Positions 13,871-26,609 of a DNA stretch of 64,000 nt are shown piece by piece. This DNA is from Sinotaia quadrata (Eukaryota; Mollusca; Gastropoda; Architaenioglossa; Viviparidae). Below the pieces are notes generated by a model. That model did no database searches and had not been told where the DNA came from. It saw only the letters and a list, made by a program, of their open reading frames with translations. Position numbers and translations under genes: made by a program. How positions within the stretch are numbered: position 1 is the first letter of the stretch; every line of letters begins with the position of its first letter. The DNA lies in the NCBI GenBank assembly GCA_028829895.1, contig CM054177.1:35990564-36054563 (forward strand), in the 5' to 3' direction.

Positions 13871-15459
13871 ACTTTAGGTTTAGTATCAGATATATATCTT
13901 TAGGAAATGATACTGAGGGACAAAAAAAATAATTAACAAAAATAAATATTTTAAGGATTGTTAGAGATTATTTCACCTCAGTTGGGAATATTTTTACTAC
14001 ATATTTGTTAGTCAGATCAGATGCCACCTGTATAGCCTGAGAATAATATTAACTGAGAAGCAGGGGTAAGGGAGATGGGTTCAAAACTGTGAGCAAATAA
14101 AATCAAAATCAGCTTGGTTGACAACTGCATTGCTTCTATTCGAATTTCAAACATTTTTTAAATGCATTTTTTCTTTCTATTGTTTTCTATCCAACATAAG
14201 AAATATGATGTAACTATTTAAACATCACCTGTCAGAAAAGGCCAAATATAGCAATTGAAATATATGTACATATCAATTTAAAAACAATGGTGTGATACAT
14301 CTAAAAGTTTGAATTACAAATGCAGCGAAGAAAAGTGGCACACAAGACTGAACTGCTACAACACTTATCTTATAGTCTTAAGTGACTATAAATCAGTACT
14401 TAAAAAATACAACACTTAACTAGAGACCTAAACTTCAGAAATGGTCATTATTTTAACATTGAACTTAATATCTGTATTAAAGTTTAATATAGCATTTCTT
14501 ATTTCTTTAGAAAGTACTGTCTCCTACTAGTTTAAAATTTATTTTCCTGGGTTTTTTTTAATAGCAGCTTTACAGTATAAGTGAAAACTCTAAGCTGTGG
14601 TTAGAAGCTGTGGTAGTGTTGCCACATATTTTGGATGTTGTGAGTGTGGCTGGTGGTAAAATTCATGTTTTTGATTAATTTTCTATGGTTATAACAGATT
14701 TCTTGATGAAAAGTGTCTGAAAAGAAATATTTTGGAAGAATGTTTTAATTAACACATATACATTATTGTTTGGGTCTTTTTTTAATGCTAGCTATCTTCA
14801 GAAGCTGTTATTTACTATAGAATCAGAAAAAAATTAACTCAACAGCATGCCAGAGCAAGGTTCCATGTATCTTTAAATAACCTTTCATTCATACCTGTAA
14901 ATATTTCATTCTAATATTCTTCATCAAATGGAATTTAATAAAAATGTATTTATAATAAAATAAGGGTGTCTATTATTATAACAAATTATTAAATAGCTTA
15001 ATCATATTTTTATTTGTTTTTGTCTTTGTCTTATTTAGTAAAAATAAATTTGAAAAATGTTTTCAGATTGTCTTAATCATGGCCTATACCATTTGCAACA
15101 GAGTGACTGATAGTATAGAATAAGATAGATATGCCCATCTCATTGAATTAGAGTACTTCTGAGATGTGAAAAAATTTGATCAAAATGTGAAGTGTTTGAT
15201 ATATTTAATATTTTTTAAATTATACTATATTTAATAAGTTCAGTTGCAGTGACACATTATATAACAATCATATAACAGCTAGAGTATTTGTCACCCATCA
15301 TTTGACAGGTGAAAAATTAAAATGAAGGCATTACTAGGAACATAAATGAATTTGTTTGTTGAGAGGCTTGATTACAAGTCATATTGCAAGTGAAAATTTG
15401 AGCATCATTTAGCAAATGATCTTAGCTGTCGTTTTTATAATGAGTACTTTAATGTTGTC

Positions 15460-16090
15460 TGTTTCATGAATGTGACAATGCAACATAAAACTGGCCATGT
15501 TAAAACTTCTTTCCTTCCTTCCTCCAAGCTTTTATCCCTCCTTCCCTTCCCATTCTCTTGTACATTAGAATGCAACATAAAGCTGACCATGTGGCTCAAA
15601 AAATCTCACACTTGTTTGATTATTATAAATGAAAGTGATTACAAGTAAAAATTCGAGTAAATGATCTTGACCATTGGTGGGTTTTTTTATATAAGTATGT
15701 GTACTTTGAATGTGACAATAAAGCAGGCCATGTAAAAAAAGAACCTCCCACGTTTGATGGTCAAGGATGCTGTAGCTTTGCTCCAAGAAAATCCCATGTG
15801 CTCAAAGATCAAGGTTGCTTTAGCATTATACACAGGAAGACAGAGCTTCCTTCCTTCCTCACCCTCCCTCCCTCTTTCCCTTTCTCAAGCCTTTCTTCCT
15901 TCCTTCTTCCCCCCTCCCTCTCTTTCCTTGGAGTGACAAACATAAAGCTGGCCATTTACCCACATGCTCGAATGTTAAGGATGCTTTAGCGTCACTCAAA
16001 AATACTCCCACATGCTCAAGAGTAAAGCTTGCCATGTGAAGAAAACAAGTCACACGCTTGAAGGTCAAGGATGCTTTAGCATTATACACT
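15460..16090. repeat. Degenerate tandem repeats with CCTT tracts
   Basis: The phrase 'acataaagctggccatgt' with variants recurs near 15478, 15570, 15712, 15945 and 16020. It alternates with 'tcaaggatgctttagc' (15760-15780, 15977, 16066) and with cttccttcc/ccctccctc tracts (15510-15550, 15848-15930). The open frames over this block follow the low-complexity composition and resemble no protein I know. Confidence 0.6.
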
Positions 16091-17172
16091 ATGTATAATT
16101 ATATAATATTATATATATATTAAGTTGCCATCAGTGATGTTTAAATCAACACAACCCTTGGATTCCAGTTGCTAACCTTACCTATACTGTGTTATAATTC
16201 TTGTATGATTAATTGTATATTCAATACTAAGATGAAATTAGAACTGTTTGTCAACAAAATTAATTTGTATTAACTAGGTGAAACAGTCATTAGCAGTCAC
16301 AGGATAATTAGTATTTGTTAAATTAATGCCTTAAGATCATAAAACAAAATTGCATTAGCGTTTTCATGTGAAATATATGCCATGTATTTAGGACAGAAGT
16401 TTTGGTAAGAAATAGTTGTGGCAAATTGAAACGGTTGTGGTAAAAAGACACTCCTGAGGTCATTGTGTCATAGTGTTGACCTTAAAAATCACTGATCACA
16501 GTTTAATTAGAATGAACTCATGTATGTGATTTGTTAAATATTAAAGATCATGAAGATAGTTCCCTTGATGAATTATTATAGCAAAGTATCTTCTTATTAG
16601 CTTCTCAAATTCTATAACATATTCTAGAAAACATCTTATTGGCTGTTAAATTACTCTGAATCATTTTGTGACTTAATTTTTTAGAATATGAGTGTATGAG
16701 AAATTCAGTATGCAGGGGTATTGTCTTAAGTGAGAGTATTCACAAGGGAAATAACCATGATGAATATCTGCTTTTTCTTTAAAACTAGAATTATGAATCT
16801 TAAATCTTACTCTGATTACCCTATGTATCTATATATTTGCAAAGATATACATTATTTTCATTTATTTGGGGTTTTATTCTTGTGCCTTTGTAAAAAAAAA
16901 AATAGCTATAAACTAGCAATAACTGAACAAATAAGCTTTGCTCCAAATATATTTAATATAAATATATATACTCCCAATAAAAATAATTATATGTGTAAAG
17001 TTTATGTAACTGAAAAAGAACATTTTTTTCTATTTATGTGTATACTTTTCATTGATAATTTATTTAATAAAGGAATGTATACAAAATATATTTGTGGATA
17101 CAATATATTTGCCATAACTTAATTTTTATTATATCAGTTTTAAATTACTTGTAACTTGGATTTTTTTAAAAG

Positions 17173-17754
17173 GGTGATTTAAAGCAATTCCTGCTAGCAA
17201 CACGAAGTGACAATGGACGTCGTGTGGCACGAGTACCAGCACTGACTATGAGCCAGAAGCTTGGCATGAGTCAACAGGTGGCTGCAGGGATGGAAGCTTT
17301 GACAGCAGCAGGATTGTTACATGGAGACTTGGCAGCTCGTAACATCCTTCTCTCTTCCAAAATGCAGTTGAAGGTTGCTCGTCTGGCACTCTGTGCTAAT
17401 GTTTATGCTAGTGAATATTATCCACTTCATCATCGACTAGTGCCTTTGCGTTGGGTACCACCAGAGGTTGTGACTGAAGATAGTGTGACAGCAGCTGGTG
17501 ATGTGTGGGCATTTGGTGTTTTTATGTGGGAGCTAATGCACTTAGCAGATTTGCCTTATCGTCTTTTGAGTGATGAAGAAGTTTTACATAGCTTGCAATT
17601 GGGACAGGCATCTCTTGAATCTAGTGATCTCTGCCCCCAAAATGTGATGGATATTATTAATCATTGTATGACTGTGCAATCTGTACAGAGACCATCATTC
17701 ACAGAAGTACATACTATTATTTCTCAGCTAATAGCAAGTAGTGACCTTGAGTAA
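17173..17754 (+). CDS. PTK7: PTK7/off-track pseudokinase exon: C-lobe and stop
   Basis: This terminal coding exon (193 residues plus TAA) completes the PTK7 kinase-like domain. It begins in phase 0 at ag/ggtgat with GDLKQFLLATR, directly continuing the previous exon. The catalytic loop reads HGDLAARN, so the HRD arginine is lost. The magnesium-binding DFG aligns with RLA within KVARLALCANVYASEYY, against KVSALGLSKDVYNSEYY in vertebrate PTK7. After it come a VPLRWVPPE motif, the DVWAFGVFMWEL helix and RPSF near the end. The missing HRD Arg and DFG Asp predict no phosphotransfer, a family hallmark; such proteins act as Wnt co-receptors or scaffolds. The protein ends 13 residues after RPSF, similar to other PTK7 proteins. 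There is no sign of damage. I am confident of orthology to PTK7/otk; inactivity is inferred. Confidence 0.95.
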   Translation, partial: GDLKQFLLATRSDNGRRVARVPALTMSQKLGMSQQVAAGMEALTAAGLLHGDLAARNILLSSKMQLKVARLALCANVYASEYYPLHHRLVPLRWVPPEVVTEDSVTAAGDVWAFGVFMWELMHLADLPYRLLSDEEVLHSLQLGQASLESSDLCPQNVMDIINHCMTVQSVQRPSFTEVHTIISQLIASSDLE

Positions 17755-18170
17755 CAGACTTACAGAACACATTCAAGTTATTATTTGTATCAAATATTGG
17801 AGATTGGTACAATGGTTTCCTTTATTTATTAAAAAGAAAAATTAAATTGAAAAAATCTAGTTATTTATACTGTAAGCTTACAATGATTTACAAACAGCTG
17901 TGATAGTGTTAACAGTTGTAGATATAATATACTCTCTTTTATACATATAGAGTATTTGTCAGATTAGATAAACATTCACATTTATAAAAGTATGATTTTG
18001 TGTTCATGCATTAGCCATGTGAAAATTCAAATCTGCAAAAACTGAATGAAGTACATTTTTTTTAAAACTTATTTGCAATGAATACAATCATTGTTAAAAT
18101 TGTCTTTCCAAGTACTGTAATATGTCTTAACAGTTACTAGAAAATAAACTGTGTAGTGAACCAAAAGATC
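17755..18170 (+). other. PTK7: Probable PTK7 3' UTR with polyadenylation signal
   Basis: AT-rich sequence follows the TAA. A canonical AATAAA at 18143-18148 is followed at once by GT-rich tgtgtagtg, a plausible polyadenylation site. An ATTAAA variant near 17842 is an alternative, as is a later AATAAA near 18645. Transcript evidence would be needed to choose. Confidence 0.4.
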
Positions 18171-19978
18171 AAAATTCAGTTAAAATCAGAACAGGAAAAG
18201 AAAAATATGTTTAAATCTGCAAGATTTAAAGCGCTGCCTAACTGAGAATTTCAAGCTAACAAGATTAGCAGTAATTATTAAATAAGAAAGCATGCAGTGT
18301 GAGAGATGCCAGTTATGTGCCTATATTTTCAAAAGTGATCTGAACATTTTTTTTTTTAAATGTACCTTGTTGCTCATATTTGCTCAAAAGGCATTCTAAA
18401 ATTATTAATAACTAATATTATCTGGGGAAAAAGTAAAACATTTTGCACCCTCCAAAAAAACCCATAAGTAATGATAAAACTTGTTTATTTCTATATTTAC
18501 TCTTATTTTTTTTAATATTCTAAAACTTTCTCTCCTGACTTCCTTTTTTGGGTCAAAAGTTTTCTCTTGAAATTCATTAAAGACTTTTTTCAGCTTTTTA
18601 AAAAATCAACTTACAAAGCTTTAAGATTTTCATTATATGAAACAATAAACAAAAACAAAACAACTAGATATAATTTAATCATTTAGTCTTAAACATAGTG
18701 TCACCATGAACATGTTCAAATTAAGATGATCAGAAAGGAATAAATGTTTATGCCTACTTTTCCTTCTTACAATTCTGAAGCCAATCTTTTAGTATCCAAA
18801 GTATTCAAATTTGTTTTATTTCATACTCTGTATTCAATTGACCCAATTTTTAAGACAGTGACACTCTTTCCTATGGTAATATAAATAGGTTTACACCAGA
18901 AACATATATATCGGTATATGATGGTAATCATTGATGTTTAATATATGCAAAATAACTAGACTGGCAGTATATAGAAGAAATATAATGCAATCAAAATGCA
19001 TTCTTCCCTGCTTGCCACTAATGTCACTGTTACCCTTCCATGCCATGAAATTATATTCTACCATGGTGAAATGTAGGTGTATAGAGTCATTACAGAGGCA
19101 GAACAATAGTTTCTTTTTTGAACAACACTCTTAACCTATAGTTAATCACCTGTCTATTTAAAGTAAATCAAATTAAAACTGGTATATCTTGTGTATTCCA
19201 AAATAAGTTCTATATGAATAAGTTTTCATTTAAATGAAAGGAATGGGGACATGATTATGATTTATCTCAGGTATTAAATAACTCTCAAACTCCATTTGAA
19301 GTTTTGGAAGTTTAAACTTCAAACTTACATATTAATTCTCATAAATGGACATTTTCCATTTAAATATTCCACATTGACACTCTCCATTTAAACGTTTTCA
19401 TACATCAATAGAGTTAAACATTTTATTTCAACTGATAGTTAACATTTACAATTCTATATTCATCTCTCACTGTAGTTAATAAGTGTATTGTCTTGATGAA
19501 GGTTACTTAGTCAAAAGACTGACTCTTGTAATTATTTTTATTTTGTATAGCTATTAAGTTGATGAATTTTCATGTAAAAGCAACATTTTCTTGAATTAGT
19601 ATATACTTCACTTCTGATAACCCCCATACAGTCAGTTGAAATCAATTTTATCATTGGCACCCATCAAATTACAGATAACGTGGCCAAGTCCTAAAACCTG
19701 TGATTCCTCAAAATAAAAATAACATTGAGAATTTTTTCCTGCAAAATATGGCTGGGAACAATTACTGGTATATTTCTACCACTCAATAAGAATGGGTTAA
19801 GCTTGTTCTATCATATTCTGATTAAGAATACATTCCAAAATAAAGATCATTGAACAGAAAAGTCAGTAGAGTTTCCATAATTATAAAAAATTTTCATTTT
19901 GATTTTGATCAAGTAAAGTATCATTGCACAGTGTAAGTTGCAATAACAGATGCATTTGTAAAGTATCTATAGACACAC
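18171..19978. other. Intergenic, nothing recognised
   Basis: AT-rich sequence. The short open frames (for example both strands at 18.9-19.1 kb) overlap each other and resemble no protein I know. Confidence 0.5.
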
Positions 19979-20722
19979 TTAACCCTTTTATTGTGGGGAA
20001 AAAATTTCAGAAACTGTGTATTTTTCATTTGATGTGTTGTTGTGATAGTAAAAAATTATATTTAAAGTGATACTAGAGTGTAATATAGAAGTTATGAAGA
20101 AAAATTAAATAAACAAAAATCCATGTGTTCTTGTGAACACTTGCAATGAGCGTCTGGAGAAGTCATCACTTGTCCAATCAAATTTATCTTAAACACAAAG
20201 TCCAACATCGTTTTCACTGTCATCACTTTCATTGTTCACTTCATCATTGGATTCATCTAAATCTGACTCCTTATTTGTATCACCATCACTCATATTTACT
20301 GTCCTCCAAACTGGATTTGCCATTATCTTCAACTGCAAACAACAGCTCTTCAATTTTTTGTTTTGATAACTTATGCTTACTCATTTTTTCCTGTAAATCA
20401 TTATTTTCTGATTTTACAATTATTTCATTCAAAAAAATCAAGAAAACTCAAAACAAATCAAAACAAGCATGAGACTGTGAATTTTAGGTCATGACTTGTT
20501 CTGTTTCCTCATTGGCTATTGCTTTCCAATGACTGTTACATTAGCCTCCCTACAGTCTAATTTATGACATTATCCATTTTCAACGCTTTACAGTATTATG
20601 ACGAGTTTGTTTGGGTTCCACAGTGCATAGATGACTTTTATATCTGAGAAATGAGATAACTTGTGATGCATGGGATAGTTGACATTTTTTCATTTTTGAT
20701 GGATGAGTTAACTTAGGGTTAA
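19979..20722 (-). mobile_element. Small piggyBac-type element
   Basis: TTAA occurs at both ends (19979-19982 and 20719-20722), followed inward on each side by the same CCCT, giving short TTAACCCT inverted termini. On the minus strand at about 20150-20370 is a decayed peptide typical of the N-terminus of piggyBac transposases: MSKHKLSKQKIEELL, then an acidic Ser/Asp/Glu stretch (ESDLDESNDEVNNESDDSEND), then DWTSDDFSRRS. It carries at least one stop and one frame change. The catalytic DDD core is absent, so this is a non-autonomous internal-deletion derivative. The class call rests on the TTAA target and the acidic N-terminus; the inverted repeats are short. Confidence 0.55.
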
Positions 20723-22921
20723 CAGTAAAGGTTTTCATAATTAATAAATTAGCAAGTGAAATATTAATAAGTAAGCAAAGATTTAATGACCTACAAACCC
20801 TTTGTTATTATGTGAAATTAATTTTCTTATATTTATCATTCATCTAATATCACTCATTTCAATAAATGGTCAGTTTATTTATGCATGAATTAAATTTTGT
20901 AGTATTCCTTCAGTGTTTCACTTCCTTGTTATCTTTGGAACAGTAAGTTAAACGAAATATTTAACAATTTACATGCCCATTAAAATTACCAACTAATCTT
21001 AAGGATTTTGCATAAAGTCATATATTTCTTTGTCTAGCCTTTCAGCTATTGAACTGTTACTTTTTTCATATATATATATACATTATTTTTCTTTTATAGT
21101 TGTAAAACAAATACATGGTAACTTTTTTGATGTTTTCAAAATATTACCAAGGCTTGTATCTTTTATCTGTAACAGAGTTTATTTTTTGAAAACTTGTTTA
21201 AAACTAGTTATAGATACATCACATATGAACAGTCCTTTTGTTATTGTGCCAAAAATAACTGTTGCATTTCTATGATGGCCTAAGTTTTCTATTCTTTAAT
21301 ATTGTCTTGACATTCCAACTTCTCATCTTTGACAGATTGTTGAGTAGTAGGTAAAAATCCAATTCACAGACGCAAGAGAATTAGGTGAAATAAATTTGCT
21401 TTGTTTCTTTTTACAATTCTGAACTGGTATATTTTTTTATCTGCAGTTAGTATTTTTCTTTTTTCCTAGAAATCCTTTTCATTTTGGCTGCTAATGCAAA
21501 ATAATTTTTTGTCCATACTTCAGACTTTTCAGTCTTTGTAATGATACTTTTTTGAGGGAAATCTAATCAGGCACAAATAAAAATATATTTAACTTTCATA
21601 AAAGATAATTCTAAAGTACATTTATTTTAAAGTTTGACCTTGCAAGACTTAATTTTATTCTTAAACTTTGATAAATGAAATGCAATAGATTGAAATTGTC
21701 AGTAAAAATAACTTACTAACACAATGACATCATTTTGATTTTGTAGATTTGGTGCTATTATATACAATTTTTTATGTTAAGAACATGAAATTTGATTACT
21801 TTGTTGAATTAAATTAGTTATTTTATTGTCAGTGTATTTTTTATGAACATTTATATGCAATTTGTAATCACAAAGAAAGGCTTAAACTCTCTTTTGTGGA
21901 ATATATTTTTTGTAGTTGGTAGGACATGTGACAGCTAGTCCAGTACTAGTTATCTTATTTCCAAGGAAATAACTGTAAATATATTTATCATTTATATTGT
22001 ATGTGACTTGAGTGTTTTGTATTCTGATATTTATAGTTACCACAAGGAAAAATTCAGATATTCTGTTTTTTCTTGTAATAAAAGCAAGATTCTTTTGAAT
22101 GTATTATTTAATTATTTATAAAATATATATTGAGAACAAAGTATTTGCTTATGAATATTTTCATATTCACTACAATATAATCTAAAAGATATGACAGATG
22201 GCCCAACATTTTTCAGTGAGAATGTAGCAAACATTATAGGCTTTCTCTTGGTTCTCTCACACTCAATTCTTTTCAGAATACATGCTGTGCACACACAACA
22301 CTGCAACCATTTCAAAAGTACAGTTCCCTCTGCTAAAATGTCCAATTATCCCAAATAACTTTCATTCCTCAGTATTATCAAAATCAGATAAGCAGTCTTA
22401 TAGTACATTACCTTCAGCACAATTTGCAATGCAAAAATTTATTTTTGGTACACCCTATACAATTTACAGTATCTATATATCCATCCGTCTGTACTATTTG
22501 TCATTGCTAGAATTTAAACTTTAAATGATTAATTAACTCTCGGTCTGTTTAGCTTCCTAAAAGTTCTTAACTACACATATCATATTCATTCTTAATCTGT
22601 TTTAATGCCATTAGAAATATCTGCTAAAAAAAAAAAATAAGATGAAATGATAGAAGGACATGTTAATACTACTAAAAACCAAAATGAAATGATAGAAGGT
22701 AACATGGGGACACTATAATTTTAAATAAGTTTAGCTGAATATAATTACCATCTACTGACCATACTATTATATAATTTATACCTATTTAAACTTTATTTTT
22801 CAACAGCAAACAAAAATCCATGTTAAAATAGTTTTGCTGATTCAATAAATATCTGTTCATCTAAACAGAATTCACATACATACACATATGCATGCATTGA
22901 ATTCATTATGAAACCTTTTTT
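20723..22921. other. Intergenic, nothing recognised
   Basis: AT-rich, with T-rich tracts at 21.0-22.1 kb. I found no coding, RNA or repeat structure that I can support. Confidence 0.5.
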
Positions 22922-23047
22922 AATATAACATTTAAAAATTAATAGTAAATATAGCAGGCAAGCAATATTTTAAATTATAAAACAATTTAAACAATTTAAA
23001 ATATTGTTTACCTGCTACGTTTACTATTAATTTCTAAAAGTTATATT
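22922..23047. repeat. Imperfect palindrome, 55 bp arms (foldback element)
   Basis: The left arm 22922-22976 (aatataacatttaaaaatta ... gcaatattttaaatt) is matched by the right arm 22993-23047 read in reverse complement, with only a few mismatches. The spacer is 16 bp (ataaaacaatttaaac). A partial third copy of the inner sequence follows at about 23050-23090. This is the architecture of a foldback MITE. Confidence 0.85.
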
Positions 23048-25890
23048 TTAAATTTTAAAAACAATTCAAGCAATTTAAAATAATGTACCAAGTTTAAACA
23101 TAGAGTATTTAAAAATGTATGCTGCTTACTAAAATGTTGAGATATAGAGTCTGTTGTCTGACTCTTTATAGGTAATACAAAAACTTGTGGTACTATTATA
23201 GATTCTCATACACTTATTTTACTTTCTGCGGGTTATATAAAAGAGATACTGGTATAGCTAATGTCCATACTAAAATAATTGTGCAGTAGCATTAACTTGC
23301 CAGTTTGAGGCATCAGCATGGAGTACATAATGGGGAAAGCAAAATATTGTTTTCTTTTTCACTAAGGCATTATATAGTGCTATATATATAATATAGCATT
23401 ATAGACTTTATTCACATTATATATCCTTTTATATACCATATATATCCTTGGACTCAGTTGTCATAAGACAAAAATTTGATAAACTGAACAACAAATATAA
23501 CAGTAGACAACTTGGTTACACTAGGAACACGAGATAACAATCACAAATAAAACAGAAGACAAGAAACAACCAATCAAACATAAACAAACAATAAAATATT
23601 CCATAACATTAAAAATAATCAGAAAAATCATCATGTTTACAAGTTTATTTATGAATCTACCAAATACTAATCTTTGTAAATAATATGTGGATACAACTGA
23701 TGGTGAATGATGGATTGATGAATATGCCTAATCAGGGTTTTGGGGGATAGCAGTTGTTTATTTAGTATAAACACCATCTAAATACAGGGCAACAACAGGA
23801 AACAACATAGCATATCCAAATAATTATAATGCACAGTACACAACACATCAAATCCAAGTCCATTATTCCTTTTAAACAAACACAGTAATAAATCAATAAA
23901 CTTATAACCCTGCCTTTCTCAAACTTTTTACCTAAGAAGAACCCTTAAATAATTTTCAGTTCTATCTACAGCTCGTGGAAGGCAGCATGACCAATTAGCT
24001 GTAGATATAATAAATCCAATAATATAATAAAAGTGCTTTTGAGTAGAGAATATTTTTCTCTGGATCTGTTTATTTTGGCCAATTTATTAGCCTAGTCTTT
24101 TTGTTTGGTTCCCCCTCCTCTACAAAGGATATAAACTATAATACAAAAGTCCCCCTAATACTGTATGTGGCACGTTATATTTGCTCTTGTGTACCCCTTC
24201 TCACTGCTAACATGACCACATCTTGGAGGTGTTGGGGAAGGAATGTTTGGGATGGGGGAACTATTAACAATTAAATGTAAACTACTTTTGGGGATTCTGG
24301 TATGTCAAGCATAATCTCTACACAACCATAAACATTATGCCATTCAGCATCTTATATAGTTCCATAAAAATGTGTACAGAATCTCCACCCAGTACTACTG
24401 AGTGAACAAAACTGTCTCAAACATTTTGCTTAATAGATAATTGACTCTAGTCCTTTATAAGTAAAATCATATACTGCCAGACTAACATTTTAAACCAACA
24501 AACCACAACTTTGCTGACCTGAATCTTGTGACATATTGGTCCAACTCACAATTTTATTAAAATATAATAATAATACTGTTTCAACTTAAAACAATATTTT
24601 AAACTTTAAATCATTCAACCCTTGGGTTTCTCCTTCAAACTAATTCAATTTCTAGGTTTTTCTTTAAATCTGACCTTGGGTACAGCTTTAGTCTAATGTT
24701 TATAATATCCATGAGAGTAATCTCTCTGATCTACCAACCAATGCTAGAGTTTTGGCCCTTGCAGGGAAATTTGATAGCTAGGTATCTGGACAAGGTCCCT
24801 TTATTAGTAAAAGTTAGTACCAGCTACAAAGTTGGTTGACTATACTAAAGAGAAAGAATCAGATGTGTTACATTAAAAAAAAACAACACTTAAATAGTAA
24901 AGCCAGGAAAAATTCTGACAGAATGCTAGTACCCAGTTTCTCTTGTATCTAAGCACAAAATTGCTTGTGGTAATTCTTATGCCTCCACAAAACTGTAGAC
25001 TTTAGGATCAACATAAGAGTTTAGATTGTATCATTCAAATTAATGCTAGAAAGGTCAAACTGATATTCCTCTAATTAAATTATTAGGAACTAATACATTT
25101 TTTAATTTTGCAGATTCTTTCATATATACTTTTGTTCTCGTCTGTAAACTGTCTGATGAATGAACATGCACTATGGGTACCCTTTATGAAAAGTAAATGT
25201 TATCTTAAAAGGACAAACCTTACTATCCATCAACAGTACAGCCTCCTACACAAGGTGCAAGCAACAGACTTCAGCAGCTTGTCCACTCTGACTCAATGCC
25301 AACCACACCATTTGTTTCTTCCTGAGTCACCAGAGTGAAGAGACACCCCATCCTGTAGACCAGAAGATAGACCCATCTGTCCACCATTAACAGAAGAATT
25401 TTTTCAACCAAGCTGGTGAAAGTTAATACCTCAAGAAGAACATTGTCCAACATGAACACAAACACTCTGATGATGATAATGAGTTTTGACATCTATTACA
25501 TATGTTTCAAAGTTTACCTAGACATTTTATTTCCATTTAATTTAACCAATTGCTTATTGTTATTAAATTACCTTTCTGTCATTGACAAGTGATTTTTCCT
25601 TTTCCCACAAAACTATCTATCTATGTTATAAGATTTATCTTAAATGGAATTTTGGGGGTCTTGGAACTAAACTCATTGTTAAATGTTGTCAACCATAGAT
25701 TAGAAAATTGTGACATGCCTGAATATAGTGTGTCTTTATACCCATGATTATGGAAGGTAGTGTGCATGTGAACTAAAGGAGTGAGTAAAACTTCAGTAAG
25801 TGAAGGAAGAAATAGTTATTCTTCTGTCTTTTACTCCTTCCACATTTCACACATTTTATGCCAGAAATGACCCTAACCTGTGGTTGGTTT
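23048..25890. other. Intergenic, no recognised feature
   Basis: AT-rich sequence. A cluster of tata palindromes lies at 23370-23455. No protein, RNA or repeat family recognised; short open frames near 25.1-25.5 kb look random. Confidence 0.45.
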
Positions 25891-26004
25891 GTAACCAGTA
25901 AGTACAATAAAAATTAGTACAGTTTACACTAAAGACTCATATTTCATGTAACCAGTAAGTACAATAAAAATTAGTACAATTTGCACTAAAGATTCATATG
26001 TCAG
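25891..26004. repeat. 57 bp tandem duplication
   Basis: The unit beginning gtaaccagtaagtacaataa occurs at 25891 and again at 25948. There are only a few differences (for example gtttacac versus atttgcac). Confidence 0.95.
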
Positions 26005-26609
26005 TTTGAGAATGCTTGTGGAGAAGGAGGTGAGTGTAGAAACACTTCAGTCCTAAATCTTAGTCCTGTGCCTTGATTGACTCTTTCCAGAAAGCATGCT
26101 TTCCCGATCTTTCCATAAGATGGGACCCAGTGCTCCACGTGAGTTACATCAGTGCAGGTACCCTGACACCAATCACTACATGGGATTTGACTACGGTAAC
26201 CTCTGTTCAAGAACCAATACATCAGAGGTTGGCTTGACTATGTCATAAGAAACTTCAGGCAGAATTTGGGGGGGAACAGTTTGGGTAGCATGTGCATGCT
26301 AGCCCTATTATCCAAGCAAAAACTGAGCTTGTGATGGCTCACAGTGAGAACAGGGTCATGAAATTTAACTGTTTTCTTTTCTGTACTCCTACATTCTGAT
26401 TCAGTGATGAAACTTATAAGTCTAGCAGAGACTATTAATTTGATCACTTATTGCACAAGTGGTAGATATTTTTCTGAACGTTTATCCTTATTAGCAGTAT
26501 AAGTGTCTGATTTTTAACCGTATTTGTTTGAATGTTATGATTGTTGATTAATAAATATATAATGGTAACCTTTTATTACCCTTCTTATGCATACTATTTC
26601 AGTTGTTTG

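Noticed and set aside
16730..17122. 130-codon open frame in the PTK7 intron
   Set aside because: AT-rich sequence with no motif, bounded by intron; composition (Phe, Tyr, Ile, Asn, Lys) is that of random AT-rich DNA.
20146..20472. Plus-strand 108-codon open frame
   Set aside because: Antisense of the acidic piggyBac N-terminal remnant; the His/Ser richness comes from that.
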